Shown: piece by piece, positions 1 to 6,787 of the stretch | How the letters are laid out: every line of letters begins with the position of its first letter | Numbering within the stretch: the first letter of the stretch is position 1 | Source: JBCCKC01 sp039182435 | Lineage (GTDB): Bacteria; Verrucomicrobiota; Verrucomicrobiia; Opitutales; Coraliomargaritaceae | Assembly (NCBI GenBank): GCA_039182435.1 | Contig: JBCDCC010000109.1 | Coordinates: 1-8,230, forward strand | Direction: 5' to 3' | Length of the DNA stretch: 8,230 bases | Translations under genes and position numbers: made by a program | Notes under the pieces: model-generated | Seen by the model: the letters and a program-made list of their open reading frames with translations, nothing else | The model's database searches: none | What the model was told of the DNA's origin: nothing

Positions 1-45
1 GGGCATTGCTCACAGATCACAGTGAGCATCCACAATGACGGCTCC
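1..45. repeat. Left arm of a perfect 45-bp inverted repeat (likely fold-back copy)
   Basis: Bases 1-45 are the exact reverse complement of 114-158, with a 68-base loop (46-113). Pairing stops at 46/113. The arm at 114-158 encodes native GyrB residues 72-86, while this arm replaces the expected GyrB continuation. It lies at the very edge of the window. This pattern is typical of a fold-back chimera formed during amplification or at an assembly end. Confidence 0.9.
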
Positions 46-371
46 AGTGCGGGGATGTTGTATTTCGGGTGAATATCGACGGGGATACCGCGTCCATCGT
101 CTTCAACCGAGCAGGAGCCGTCATTGTGGATGCTCACTGTGATCTGTGAGCAATGCCCGGCGAGGGCTTCGTCGATGGAGTTATCTACGATCTCAAAGAC
201 GCAGTGGTGGAGGCCGCGCTCATTGGTATCGCCGATATACATATCAGGTCGTTTGCGGACACCTTCGAGGCCTTCGAGCTTCTGAATTTTGGACGAATCG
301 TAGACGTCTTCAGAAGCATCCGCGGGGGCGCTTTTTTCGGGGAGATCATCGGGTAGTTCTTTATCTGACAT
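1..371 (-). CDS. gyrB: DNA gyrase subunit B, N-terminal fragment (partial)
   Basis: GyrB is the ATPase subunit of DNA gyrase, which with GyrA introduces negative supercoils. The fragment starts at ATG 371-369 and stays open to the window edge. About 25 poorly conserved acidic residues precede the GHKL ATPase fold. Family motifs are clear: LEGLEGVRKRPDMYIGD (residues 32-48), the catalytic/Mg site with E60 and N64 (E. coli E42/N46), and DGRGIP at 92-97 with D91 matching E. coli D73. The native sequence reaches about residue 110 (…NIPALE). Beyond that, positions 1-45 encode PSLWMLTV…, which is not GyrB and is the inverted copy of 114-158. So the true coding part is about 46-371 and the rest of the gene is missing. 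ParE is the alternative, but the HHCVFEIVDNSIDEALAG wording favours GyrB. No Shine-Dalgarno sequence is seen. The gene is divergent from the Rrf2 regulator. Confidence 0.93.
   Translation of the reverse strand, partial: MSDKELPDDLPEKSAPADASEDVYDSSKIQKLEGLEGVRKRPDMYIGDTNERGLHHCVFEIVDNSIDEALAGHCSQITVSIHNDGSCSVEDDGRGIPVDIHPKYNIPALEPSLWMLTVICEQC
114..158. repeat. gyrB: Right arm of the 45-bp inverted repeat (native gyrB sequence)
   Basis: This is the native partner of the 1-45 arm. Read on the minus strand it encodes the GyrB stretch G-H-C-S-Q-I-T-V-S-I-H-N-D-G-S in the correct place just before the DGRGIP motif, so it belongs here and the 1-45 copy is the intruder. Confidence 0.9.
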
Positions 372-378
372 AAGCTTT

Positions 379-394
379 GATTTTTATAAAAATC
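379..394. promoter_or_regulatory. 16-bp perfect palindrome upstream of gyrB
   Basis: GATTTTTATAAAAATC is a perfect palindrome ending 7 bases before the gyrB start codon on the minus strand. It contains TATAAA in an A/T-rich stretch. It could be a -10-like element, an operator, or an A/T-rich initiation region standing in for a Shine-Dalgarno sequence. No -35 partner was identified. The function is a guess. Confidence 0.35.
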
Positions 395-447
395 GCGCGC
401 TGGTGACCACTAAAAAGTGCATCGATTTCGGTTTTTTTTAAGCTTCA

Positions 448-474
448 TTAAGTGGCTTATATTGAGTAACTTAA
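448..474 (+). promoter_or_regulatory. Candidate Rrf2-gene promoter with an inverted repeat centred on the -10 box
   Basis: TATATT (458-463) matches five of six bases of a sigma-70 -10 box; the region where a -35 box would lie is only a T-run (432-439). The arms TTAAGT (448-453) and ACTTAA (469-474) form an inverted repeat with a 15-base spacer. Its half-sites are 21 bp apart (two helical turns), and its axis falls on the -10 box. A dimeric protein bound here would block RNA polymerase. Rrf2 proteins are often autorepressors, so self-binding is a reasonable inference. The heptamer TTAAGTG (448-454) recurs upstream of ctaC. Confidence 0.4.
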
Positions 475-550
475 GGCTTCTCTAATCCGTGTGATTTGAG
501 GTTGAGACTTTCAAGTTTACTTTTTGAGTCAAGAGCCTAACTATTACCCC

Positions 551-964
551 GTGAAACTCTCCCATAAAGTCGAATATGCCTGCCGTGTGTTGGCCCAATT
601 GGCACGTGTCTATGGGCAGGAGAAAATGGCCCATATCGACACTTTGGCGGAGGCGGAGCAGATCCCTGCGAACTATTTGGTGCAGATTCTGAATGAGCTA
701 CGCAACGCGGGGCTGATTTCGAGTAAACGAGGCAAGCAGGGAGGTTACGCGCTCTCGCGGAGACCGGAGCAGATCCGCCTTGATGAAATCGTCCGTGCGA
801 TGGATGGCGAGCTGCTGGAGCTGAACCTTGAAACGGGTGGCATGTCTGGCCCACGGGTGGCTGAAGTCTGGTCCGAGATCGGCAAGCAGTTGGAGTCGGA
901 AGTCAGTGCTTACACAGTGGTTGACTTGATCGCAGACGATGCGGCTGCGATGTATTACATTTGA
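551..964 (+). CDS. Rrf2-family winged helix-turn-helix transcriptional regulator
   Basis: This is a dimeric DNA-binding regulator of the Rrf2 family (IscR, NsrR, CymR relatives). The product is 137 residues from the GTG at 551, beginning (V/M)KLSHKVEYACRVL, which matches the usual family start M-[KR]-L-[ST]. A TTG at 524 would add nine residues (MSQEPNYYP) and cannot be excluded; neither start has a good Shine-Dalgarno sequence. From the GTG start, the recognition helix is about residues 40-54 (ANYLVQILNELRNAG), followed by a wing with KRGKQGGY and the family segment LDEIVRAMDGE. The C-terminal half (VAEVWSEIGKQLESEV) is the dimerisation helix region. There is only one cysteine (residue 11, near the N-terminus), and the three-cysteine Fe-S cluster of IscR/NsrR is absent. 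It is therefore probably a cluster-free member, as CymR is. The signal and target are unknown. The gene is divergent from gyrB and convergent with the permease. Confidence 0.88.
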   Translation: MKLSHKVEYACRVLAQLARVYGQEKMAHIDTLAEAEQIPANYLVQILNELRNAGLISSKRGKQGGYALSRRPEQIRLDEIVRAMDGELLELNLETGGMSGPRVAEVWSEIGKQLESEVSAYTVVDLIADDAAAMYYI

Positions 965-982
965 TCCGATTCGGATCAAATG
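958..982. repeat. 25-bp near-perfect palindrome over the Rrf2 stop codon
   Basis: Arms of 12 bp (958-969 and 971-982) flank a single central T; the core is GATCCGATTCGGATC. The TGA stop of the Rrf2 gene (962-964) lies inside the left arm. No T-tract follows on either strand, so it is not a classical intrinsic terminator. It may still act as a weak bidirectional hairpin between the convergent genes, or as a protein-binding palindrome. Confidence 0.6.
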
Positions 983-1012
983 AGTGAAGGTAAGAGTGGC
1001 GAGTGGGACTGT

Positions 1013-1030
1013 AGGTGCGTGGACGCACCT
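1013..1030. repeat. GC-rich hairpin in the convergent gap (possible REP-like element)
   Basis: AGGTGCGT-GG-ACGCACCT forms an 8-bp inverted repeat, effectively a 7-bp stem with a TGGA loop. It lies between the Rrf2 gene end (964) and the permease end (1056). No run of T follows directly on either strand, so a terminator role is weak. Its small size, GC-rich stem and position between convergent genes fit a dispersed extragenic palindrome, but no second copy was seen in the window. Confidence 0.45.
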
Positions 1031-1055
1031 CTGGGGCGCACGCTTGGTCTTTTCT

Positions 1056-2873
1056 TTAGAACTCCCAGATTATGGGAACGACGAAAATAGTGACGATGGC
1101 GCAGACGATGTTGAGTGGAAGTCCCACCTTCGTGAAGTCTCTGAATTTGTATCCACCGACTCCATACACGTAAGTATTGGTTTGGTAGCCAATCGGTGTG
1201 GCAAAGCTACAGGAGGCGGCAATACAACTAGCGATGACAAAGGGGCGTGGATCGATACCGAGGGTCGTGGCGATACCGAGAGCAATCGGCACCATCAGGG
1301 CGACCGCAGCGTTGTTTGATAGAAACTCGGTGAAGGTTGAGGTGATGACGTAGATGAGCGCGAGCATGACTACGTTCTGCCAATGATCGGGTGCGATGAG
1401 ACGAACAGCGGCGGTCGCATTTTCAGCGATAAGGAGGCTGGCACCAGTGCTATTCATTGCCTGGCCGAGGGCGAGCATACCAAAAATGATCAAGAGAATG
1501 CTCCATTCGACCGAGGCGTAGGCATCCTTGGGCTTCATGCAGCCCGAAAGTAGGATGATGGCCACGCCGAGACAGACGGCTGCGACAATCGGGACGAGGT
1601 TGAAGGTGGCAAGCGCGACGATGCCGACGGCTGTGCCGATTGCGACGGGCATTTTAGCGCGGACGCTACGGGCGGGAACGCGAGGTCGATCCAAGATGAT
1701 GATTTCCTCGCTATTAGCAAGTGACTCGATGGCGCGGGTCGAGCCCATCATCAGTAGGGTGTCGCCGGCCTGTAGACGGAGTTCGCCGAGGCGTTCACGC
1801 TGGTTCTGTCCTTTACGGTGGACAGCGACGATGACCATCCGGAAACGTTGACGGAAATTGATATCGCTGAGTGATTTGCCCAGAATGGAAGCGTGTGGCG
1901 CTACGACACCTTCGACGATGGCACCTTCATCCATCGCGATGGTTTCGAGGCCAGCGGTCAGCTCGGTGCGGAGGCTGATGCCCTTCATGGTATGTGCCTC
2001 GGCGACGCCAGAAGGACGGCAAGAGAGCACCAGACGGTCGCCCGCTTCGAGGATAGTATCGTGAGGGATCGCTTGGACGGCGACACCATGACGAACGATT
2101 TCGAGCAGACGAATGCCGCGCCCCTTGAGAAATCCACTCTCGGCGGCGGTTTGCCCGACGAGATCGGAGCCGCTGCGAACAAAGGCTTCGGTGATGAACT
2201 CTTTGCGTTCTTCGTCGCTGAGGATGGAGGTCAGCGTCTCCCGCTTGGGTAGCAATTTGTTACCAAAGAAGACTAGATAGAGGGAGCCAAAGGCGAGGAT
2301 TGGGAGGCCGACGGCTGCGAGCTCGAACATGCCGATTGGCCGATGACCGGCGTCCCTGAGGATGCCGCTTGCGAGTAGATTGGTGCTGGTGCCGAGGAGC
2401 GTGCAGGTGCCGCCAAAGATGGAGGCGTAGGAAAGCGGTATGAGGAGTTTGGAAGAGGCGACCCCCATTTCCCGGGAGAGGGTGAGTATCACGGGCATCA
2501 GCACGATGACTACCGGGGTATTGTTGATAAAAGCGGAGGCTCCGGCGACTCCGAGCACCATGACAAAAACGAAGCGCCGGTATGGGAGCCGGACGAGTTT
2601 ACCCATGTAGCTGGTGATGAGGTCAATCGCTCCGGTTTTTTCCAGTGCCGCGCTGACGATGAACATCCCGGCAATGGTGAGCGGTGCGGAATTACTAAAG
2701 ACACCGAGCATCGCTTCGAGTGAGGGAAGCTCGGCGCTGCCGGACAGCATGCTGACAAAGATGAGCACGCCGAATACACTTATCGCTGTCAGATCTGGAG
2801 AGATACGCTCCCAAATAAAGCTACCAATCGCAAATACAAGTAGTGCAAAGACGAAACAAATCTCCCAAGTCAT
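1056..2873 (-). CDS. SLC13-family (DASS/CitMHS-like) permease with two RCK_C domains
   Basis: This is a 605-residue inner-membrane secondary transporter of the divalent anion/Na+ symporter (SLC13) type. There are two hydrophobic halves: residues ~1-205 with INNTP (116-120) and GTSTNL (161-166), and ~405-603 with SNNAA (519-523) and the signature TPIGYQTNTYVYG (559-571), then GGYKFRDF and VGLPLNI. The paired hairpin motifs of the two repeats match the substrate/Na+ sites known for the family. Between the halves, about residues 225-390, lie two soluble TrkA-C (RCK_C) domains, each ending in a GD(R/T)L strand (278-281, 370-373), as in many bacterial SLC13-like permeases. Substrates in the family include sulfate and dicarboxylates; the sequence does not decide. 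The start is ATG at 2873-2871 with no clear Shine-Dalgarno sequence. It lies 44 bp downstream of ctaG on the same strand, so it may be read through from the oxidase operon. A functional link is unproven. Confidence 0.88.
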   Translation of the reverse strand: MTWEICFVFALLVFAIGSFIWERISPDLTAISVFGVLIFVSMLSGSAELPSLEAMLGVFSNSAPLTIAGMFIVSAALEKTGAIDLITSYMGKLVRLPYRRFVFVMVLGVAGASAFINNTPVVIVLMPVILTLSREMGVASSKLLIPLSYASIFGGTCTLLGTSTNLLASGILRDAGHRPIGMFELAAVGLPILAFGSLYLVFFGNKLLPKRETLTSILSDEERKEFITEAFVRSGSDLVGQTAAESGFLKGRGIRLLEIVRHGVAVQAIPHDTILEAGDRLVLSCRPSGVAEAHTMKGISLRTELTAGLETIAMDEGAIVEGVVAPHASILGKSLSDINFRQRFRMVIVAVHRKGQNQRERLGELRLQAGDTLLMMGSTRAIESLANSEEIIILDRPRVPARSVRAKMPVAIGTAVGIVALATFNLVPIVAAVCLGVAIILLSGCMKPKDAYASVEWSILLIIFGMLALGQAMNSTGASLLIAENATAAVRLIAPDHWQNVVMLALIYVITSTFTEFLSNNAAVALMVPIALGIATTLGIDPRPFVIASCIAASCSFATPIGYQTNTYVYGVGGYKFRDFTKVGLPLNIVCAIVTIFVVPIIWEF

Positions 2874-2917
2874 TCTAGTAATAATTATCCAAAGCCGCGT
2901 AGTGAAAAGCGACCAAA

Positions 2918-3697
2918 TTAATCGTCGTCAGTTTCCTCGCTACGAGCCCAAAAGTAAAAACAAAGGGCTAATAGTGTTAACGAGAACAGCATATTGACCA
3001 CTTTCATGATAATACCGCCAAGGATTTGATCGTTGAGGGGGTCGAGGTTGATGATTCGCGGGGCCCAGACGTAGGTCGGGTAGATAGCTTCGCCGGCGAA
3101 GGAGAGAAATGCGAAGACTGGTAATTGGCCGACCATGAGCAGGAAGATGGCGACCATGCGCAGGCCGTAGCTCCGTCGTGGCACGGATTTGGAAAGTGTC
3201 ATGAAAGGCCAGAGCATGAGCATGCCGAGTGAGAACATGGTCCAGTGCTCGAGGACGTGGATCCGCTTATCGAGCAAGGCGGCTTCGTAGAGCGCGGGCA
3301 CATGCCAGACCGTATAGACGAAGGTAAAGAGTAAGCCGCCGCAGGCTGGGTGGGTCGCGATCTGCATCGGCTTGCGGATCCATTTGGGGCGCAGGAGCCA
3401 ATCAATTAGCCAGTGGGGCGTGCCGAAAAAGAAAAGCGTGGGCGCGAAATAAATGAGCAGCATATGCTGCAGCATGTGCGCACTGAAGAGGAACTGCTCA
3501 CCGAGTTGGTCGAGTGGGGAGCCCACTGCAAGGTAGACGATGATCAAGCCGAGATAAAAGCTGATCCCGTGCCCGAGGGAAAATTTCGCCTCTGCGTCTA
3601 TGGATCGCCGTAGTGGGCCGATGCCGAGGGCATAGAGCCAGCCGATCCCGAGGAGCGAGATTAAGAGGAGCGGTTCAGTATGCCAATGGAGCTGCAT
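2918..3697 (-). CDS. ctaG: Cytochrome c oxidase assembly protein CtaG (caa3 type)
   Basis: This is a 259-residue multi-pass membrane protein of the Caa3_CtaG family, needed in Bacillus for active caa3 oxidase and thought to act in CuB-centre assembly. It is unrelated to the Cox11-type protein that shares the name. About seven hydrophobic segments are visible. Family features include HMLQHMLL (74-81), GTPHWL (92-97), the WHVP motif (131-134), H147 with EHW (150-152), the W-P-F segment near 163-165, and DQILGGIIMK (223-232). The C-terminus is acidic (EETDDD). It is the fifth gene of the oxidase cluster, 54 bp after ctaF. The ATG (3697-3695) follows directly after the T-rich tail of a terminator-like hairpin, leaving no room for a normal Shine-Dalgarno sequence. 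No alternative in-frame start is visible nearby. Expression may therefore be low relative to the structural subunits. Confidence 0.9.
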   Translation of the reverse strand: MQLHWHTEPLLLISLLGIGWLYALGIGPLRRSIDAEAKFSLGHGISFYLGLIIVYLAVGSPLDQLGEQFLFSAHMLQHMLLIYFAPTLFFFGTPHWLIDWLLRPKWIRKPMQIATHPACGGLLFTFVYTVWHVPALYEAALLDKRIHVLEHWTMFSLGMLMLWPFMTLSKSVPRRSYGLRMVAIFLLMVGQLPVFAFLSFAGEAIYPTYVWAPRIINLDPLNDQILGGIIMKVVNMLFSLTLLALCFYFWARSEETDDD

Positions 3698-3729
3698 AAA
3701 GAAAAGGGCCGCAGTTGCCTGCCGCCCTT
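3698..3729 (-). terminator. Rho-independent terminator/attenuator between ctaF and ctaG
   Basis: On the minus strand, AAGGGC pairs with GCCCTT, then after one mismatch GCAG pairs with CTGC around a 4-base loop (3704-3729). The sequence TTTTCTTT (3705-3698) follows. The hairpin lies 22 bases after the ctaF stop and ends where ctaG begins. It should end most ctaC-D-E-F transcripts and let a fraction read on into ctaG. Confidence 0.7.
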
Positions 3730-3751
3730 GATCAAAAATCGGTATGTGGGC

Positions 3752-4105
3752 TTAGAAGCCGGTAATCGCTTCGAAGTCGACTTCGCCGGGGGACATTAAA
3801 GCCATCAGGGCGACGACGGTTCCGGTGGCGATGACGAGCCCTGTGCCGAAGGCTAGGGTAAGGATCAGCTTATCGTAGATCAGGTGCATGAACCAAGCGA
3901 TGACCGCGACAAACTTGAAGAGTGAAAGTCCGATCAGCAGCGTGGTGATGAGAAAGGTCGGGAACGGCACATAGACGAGAACAAGTTCGATGCCGGTAAT
4001 GGCCGAAAGCCCCAGCGCCAGATTGACGAAGGTGTGATATTTCTCATGCTCAGCGCTGTGGTCATCTGCATGGACTGGAAGTGGAGCGTATTCTACTTGA
4101 GACAT
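3752..4105 (-). CDS. ctaF: Cytochrome c oxidase subunit IV (CtaF/CoxD)
   Basis: This is a small accessory subunit of the caa3/bo3-type oxidase, thought to stabilise the complex around CuB. It has 117 residues, a usual length for the family. A His-rich soluble N-terminus (DDHSAEHEKYH) is followed by three membrane helices at about residues 27-46, 48-73 and 80-104. The family signature LFKFVAVIAWFMHLIYDK spans 62-79. It lies 36 bp after ctaE and before the terminator hairpin. The start is ATG 4105-4103. The sequence before it (…TTATATCAGTC) carries no Shine-Dalgarno motif. The family is poorly conserved; the call rests on the FMHL segment, topology and position in the operon. Confidence 0.87.
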   Translation of the reverse strand: MSQVEYAPLPVHADDHSAEHEKYHTFVNLALGLSAITGIELVLVYVPFPTFLITTLLIGLSLFKFVAVIAWFMHLIYDKLILTLAFGTGLVIATGTVVALMALMSPGEVDFEAITGF

Positions 4106-4141
4106 GACTGATATAATCTTGGGCGGTTAAAGTAAGAGAAA

Positions 4142-4771
4142 TTAGTGTCCGACCCCGGGTGTCGTGCCGATAAACTCGATCAGATAGATCGCGGTGAAAA
4201 TGATAATCCAGACGATATCGACGAAGTGCCAATAAAGGCCCGCCACCTCGACATCGACGGCGCTTTCGTGTGCATCCATCTTACCTGTGTAGGAGTAGAA
4301 GAGCATGCAGATGAGCCAGAAGATCCCGATCGCTACGTGGACGCCGTGCGTCCCGGTTAAGACATAGAAGGTGGAGCCAAAGGTGCCGGTTGAGAGAGTC
4401 AGGCCTTCATGGGTGAACTCGGTAAACTCATAGACTTGGCAGCCGAGGAAGATCAGGCCGAAGAAAATGACGCCAACCACATTGCGGCGGAAGCTCTTAA
4501 TCTGCCCCTTATGCATGGCCGATACGGCCAAAGCCATAAGGAAAGAGCTCATCAAGAGGATGAAGGTCGAGAATGAGGTGAGCTCGAGACTGAAGAGCGA
4601 GGTCGGCTCAAATGAATCCGGGTAAAGCTTCCGGTAAATCAAGTGAGTGGAGATGAGGGTGCCGAAAAACATGCAATCGGAGCCGAGAAAGAGCCACATG
4701 AGTAGCTTCTTATTCTCGACGATTAGATTGTGATGGCTGTCTTCGTGGTGGCCTGTGGCTGCGTTGGACAT
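4142..4771 (-). CDS. ctaE: Cytochrome c oxidase subunit III (CtaE/CoxC)
   Basis: This is an integral membrane subunit of the oxidase that stabilises subunit I and its proton uptake. It has 209 residues, with a His-rich N-terminus (GHHEDSHHN) and five membrane helices at about 22-42, 64-85, 98-115, 136-160 and 180-200. Family motifs are LFLGSDCMFFG (27-37), QVYEF (112-116), FYVLTGTHGVHV (135-146) and YWHFVDIVWI (180-189). It lacks the first two helices of the seven-helix mitochondrial form, as is normal for caa3 oxidases, where subunit I carries extra helices. It starts 23 bp after the ctaD stop. The ATG (4771-4769) is preceded by CTTTCTTCAACAG, which is not a Shine-Dalgarno sequence. Confidence 0.95.
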   Translation of the reverse strand: MSNAATGHHEDSHHNLIVENKKLLMWLFLGSDCMFFGTLISTHLIYRKLYPDSFEPTSLFSLELTSFSTFILLMSSFLMALAVSAMHKGQIKSFRRNVVGVIFFGLIFLGCQVYEFTEFTHEGLTLSTGTFGSTFYVLTGTHGVHVAIGIFWLICMLFYSYTGKMDAHESAVDVEVAGLYWHFVDIVWIIIFTAIYLIEFIGTTPGVGH

Positions 4772-4794
4772 CTGTTGAAGAAAGTAAGTTGAAA

Positions 4795-6780
4795 CTATGA
4801 GTCCTGATCTTCCTCAGGGTGTAGGTGATAGCCTCCGGGACCTTCGATGGCCCAGAGTGCGATGCCTGCGCCGATCACGACGAGGCCGCTGATGGCCACA
4901 TAGCCCATAAAAGGAATGCCTGCCTGGCGCATGACGAGCCCCATCGCTAAGATAACAAAACCGACGGAGGCGATGAGTGGAAACCATGACTGGCTCGGCA
5001 TATGGATGCCGTGTCCATCGTCCGGCTCGTAATCGATGCGTTTGTTTTCTGCACCATGCTTGTGATCCCAGAGTGCGTCGCGAGACGGAATGATCGGGGT
5101 GCGGGCGAAATTGTAAACTTGTGGCGGTGAAGTGGTGGCCCATTCGAGTGTGCGGGCATCCCATGGATCGTCACCCGCAGGCTCGCCGTCCTTCACGCAG
5201 CGGTAGATATCGATGAGGAAGAGGAGGATGCCGACTGCCAATGTGAATGCGCCGATGGTGCAGACCATATTGTAAGTCTCCCAACCGAAGCCGGAGAGAT
5301 AAGTATGCGTGCGTCGAGGCATACCAATGAGACCGAGGAAATGCATGGGGAAGAAGGTCACGTTGAGGCCAACCACGATGACGAGGGCGACCCATGAGCT
5401 AAGATTACCTTTCCACATTTTACCGAAGATCTTCGGCAACCAGAAGTAGATGCCAGCAATCAAGGCGAGGACGGCGCCACCAATCAAAACATAGTGGAAG
5501 TGGGCAATGACGAAGTAGCTGTCTTGTTGCTGTGCGTCGGCCGGAGCTGCGGAGTGCATGATACCGGAGAAGCCGCCCATCATGAACATCCAGACGAAGC
5601 CGAGTGAGAAAATCATGGGTGCGGTGAAGCGGACGCGGCCGCCCCAGATCGTGCCGACCCAGTTGAAAATTTTCACTCCTGTTGGGACCGCGATCGCCAT
5701 GGTGAGGAGTGAGAAGGCCGCCGTGGCAACCTTACCGAGGCCGGTGGTGAACATGTGGTGCGACCATACGGCGAAACCGAGGAAACCAATCACTGCGCCA
5801 GAGAAGACGACAATTGAATATCCAAAAAGCGGTTTCTTGGAAAAGGTGGGCAGAATTTCCGAGACGATCCCCATCGCTGGGAGGATCAGGATATAAACTT
5901 CAGGGTGACCAAAGACCCAGAACAGGTGCTGCCATAGGATGGGCTGGCCGCCTTCGGCCACGCGGAAGAAGTTGGTGCCGAAGCTGCGGTCGAACATGAG
6001 CTCAGCAAGCGCGATGGTGATCGCCGGGAAGGCGAAAACGATGAGCAGGGAGGTGACGAGAGTCATCCAGGTGAAAACGGGGAGGCGCATCATCTTCATG
6101 CCGGGCGCACGCATGTTGATGATCGTGACGATGAAATTCATCGATGCAGCGAGTGAGGCAACTCCGAGAATCTGGAGGCCGATAATCCAGAAGTCGGTGC
6201 CGAGGCCTGAAAAGTCGGTGCTGGTGAGTGGTGCATAGCCAAACCAACCGGCGCCGGGTGCGATATCGGTATGACCTGCGGTGACACCGCCGGGAGTGAA
6301 GATACCGAGCATTTGAGCGGCTTGGAATAGCCAGCTCACGTTGAGCACGAAGGCACCGGCGACAAAGGTCCAGAGGCTGAAGGTGTTCAGTCGAGGGAAG
6401 GCAACGTCTCGTGCGCCAATCTGCAGGGGCACCAAGAAGTTAAAGAAGGCCGAGCTGAGGGGCATCACCGCGAGGAAAATCATGGTGGTGCCGTGCATAG
6501 TGAAGAGCTGATTGTAAGTCTGCGCGGAGATCAGTGTATTCTCCGGCACCGCGAGCTGCGCACGGATAACGAGGGCCTCAATACCGCCGATGACAAAGAA
6601 GAAGAGCGCGAGGGCGCCATACATGATACCAATCTTCTTGTGGTCCACCGTGGTCAACCAATCGACGATGACGCTCTTACTATGGTCGGGACGAGTAAGG
6701 CCGAGGCGGCTCTTCTCGGGCTTCAATACGTGGGTTTCGTGACCGACGTGTGGGCTTTCGACTTCTGTTAATGTGCTCAT
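4795..6780 (-). CDS. ctaD: Cytochrome c oxidase subunit I, caa3 type (CtaD/CoxA)
   Basis: This is the catalytic, proton-pumping haem-copper subunit, 661 residues long. By family homology, the low-spin haem a ligands are H96 (TMHGTTM) and H429; the haem a3 ligand is H427 (AHFHYVLIGG); the CuB ligands are H292 (GHPEVY), H341 and H342 (WSHHMFTTG). Y296, the partner of the His-Tyr crosslink, is present. The D-channel residues N114, D125 and N132 and glutamate E294 are in place, as are K-channel T367 and K370 (PTGVK). This is a type A1 pumping oxidase. R489 and R490 (MPRR) fit the haem propionate pair. After the 12 core helices and the loop WDARTLEWATTSPP (540-553), two further helices (~600-617 and 623-645) follow, as in Bacillus caa3 subunit I. 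It begins 7 bp after ctaC, so translational coupling is likely. Confidence 0.97.
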   Translation of the reverse strand: MSTLTEVESPHVGHETHVLKPEKSRLGLTRPDHSKSVIVDWLTTVDHKKIGIMYGALALFFFVIGGIEALVIRAQLAVPENTLISAQTYNQLFTMHGTTMIFLAVMPLSSAFFNFLVPLQIGARDVAFPRLNTFSLWTFVAGAFVLNVSWLFQAAQMLGIFTPGGVTAGHTDIAPGAGWFGYAPLTSTDFSGLGTDFWIIGLQILGVASLAASMNFIVTIINMRAPGMKMMRLPVFTWMTLVTSLLIVFAFPAITIALAELMFDRSFGTNFFRVAEGGQPILWQHLFWVFGHPEVYILILPAMGIVSEILPTFSKKPLFGYSIVVFSGAVIGFLGFAVWSHHMFTTGLGKVATAAFSLLTMAIAVPTGVKIFNWVGTIWGGRVRFTAPMIFSLGFVWMFMMGGFSGIMHSAAPADAQQQDSYFVIAHFHYVLIGGAVLALIAGIYFWLPKIFGKMWKGNLSSWVALVIVVGLNVTFFPMHFLGLIGMPRRTHTYLSGFGWETYNMVCTIGAFTLAVGILLFLIDIYRCVKDGEPAGDDPWDARTLEWATTSPPQVYNFARTPIIPSRDALWDHKHGAENKRIDYEPDDGHGIHMPSQSWFPLIASVGFVILAMGLVMRQAGIPFMGYVAISGLVVIGAGIALWAIEGPGGYHLHPEEDQDS

Positions 6781-6787
6781 GGTCGAC

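Noticed and set aside
1..158. The 45-bp inverted repeat as a mobile-element end or regulatory hairpin
   Set aside because: One arm is ordinary gyrB coding sequence, the other breaks the gene at the window edge, and there is no transposase or target duplication. An artefact explains it better.
551..964. Fe-S sensing by the Rrf2 protein (IscR/NsrR role)
   Set aside because: Only one cysteine is present, near the N-terminus. The three-cysteine cluster motif is absent.
984..1319. Plus-strand open frame opposite the permease 3' end
   Set aside because: It has no recognisable domain, is rich in G/D/N low-complexity wording and is antisense to a clear SLC13 coding region.
5558..6238. Several plus-strand open frames opposite ctaD
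   Set aside because: They are antisense shadows of the strongly conserved haem-copper core, with no domain or start signal of their own.
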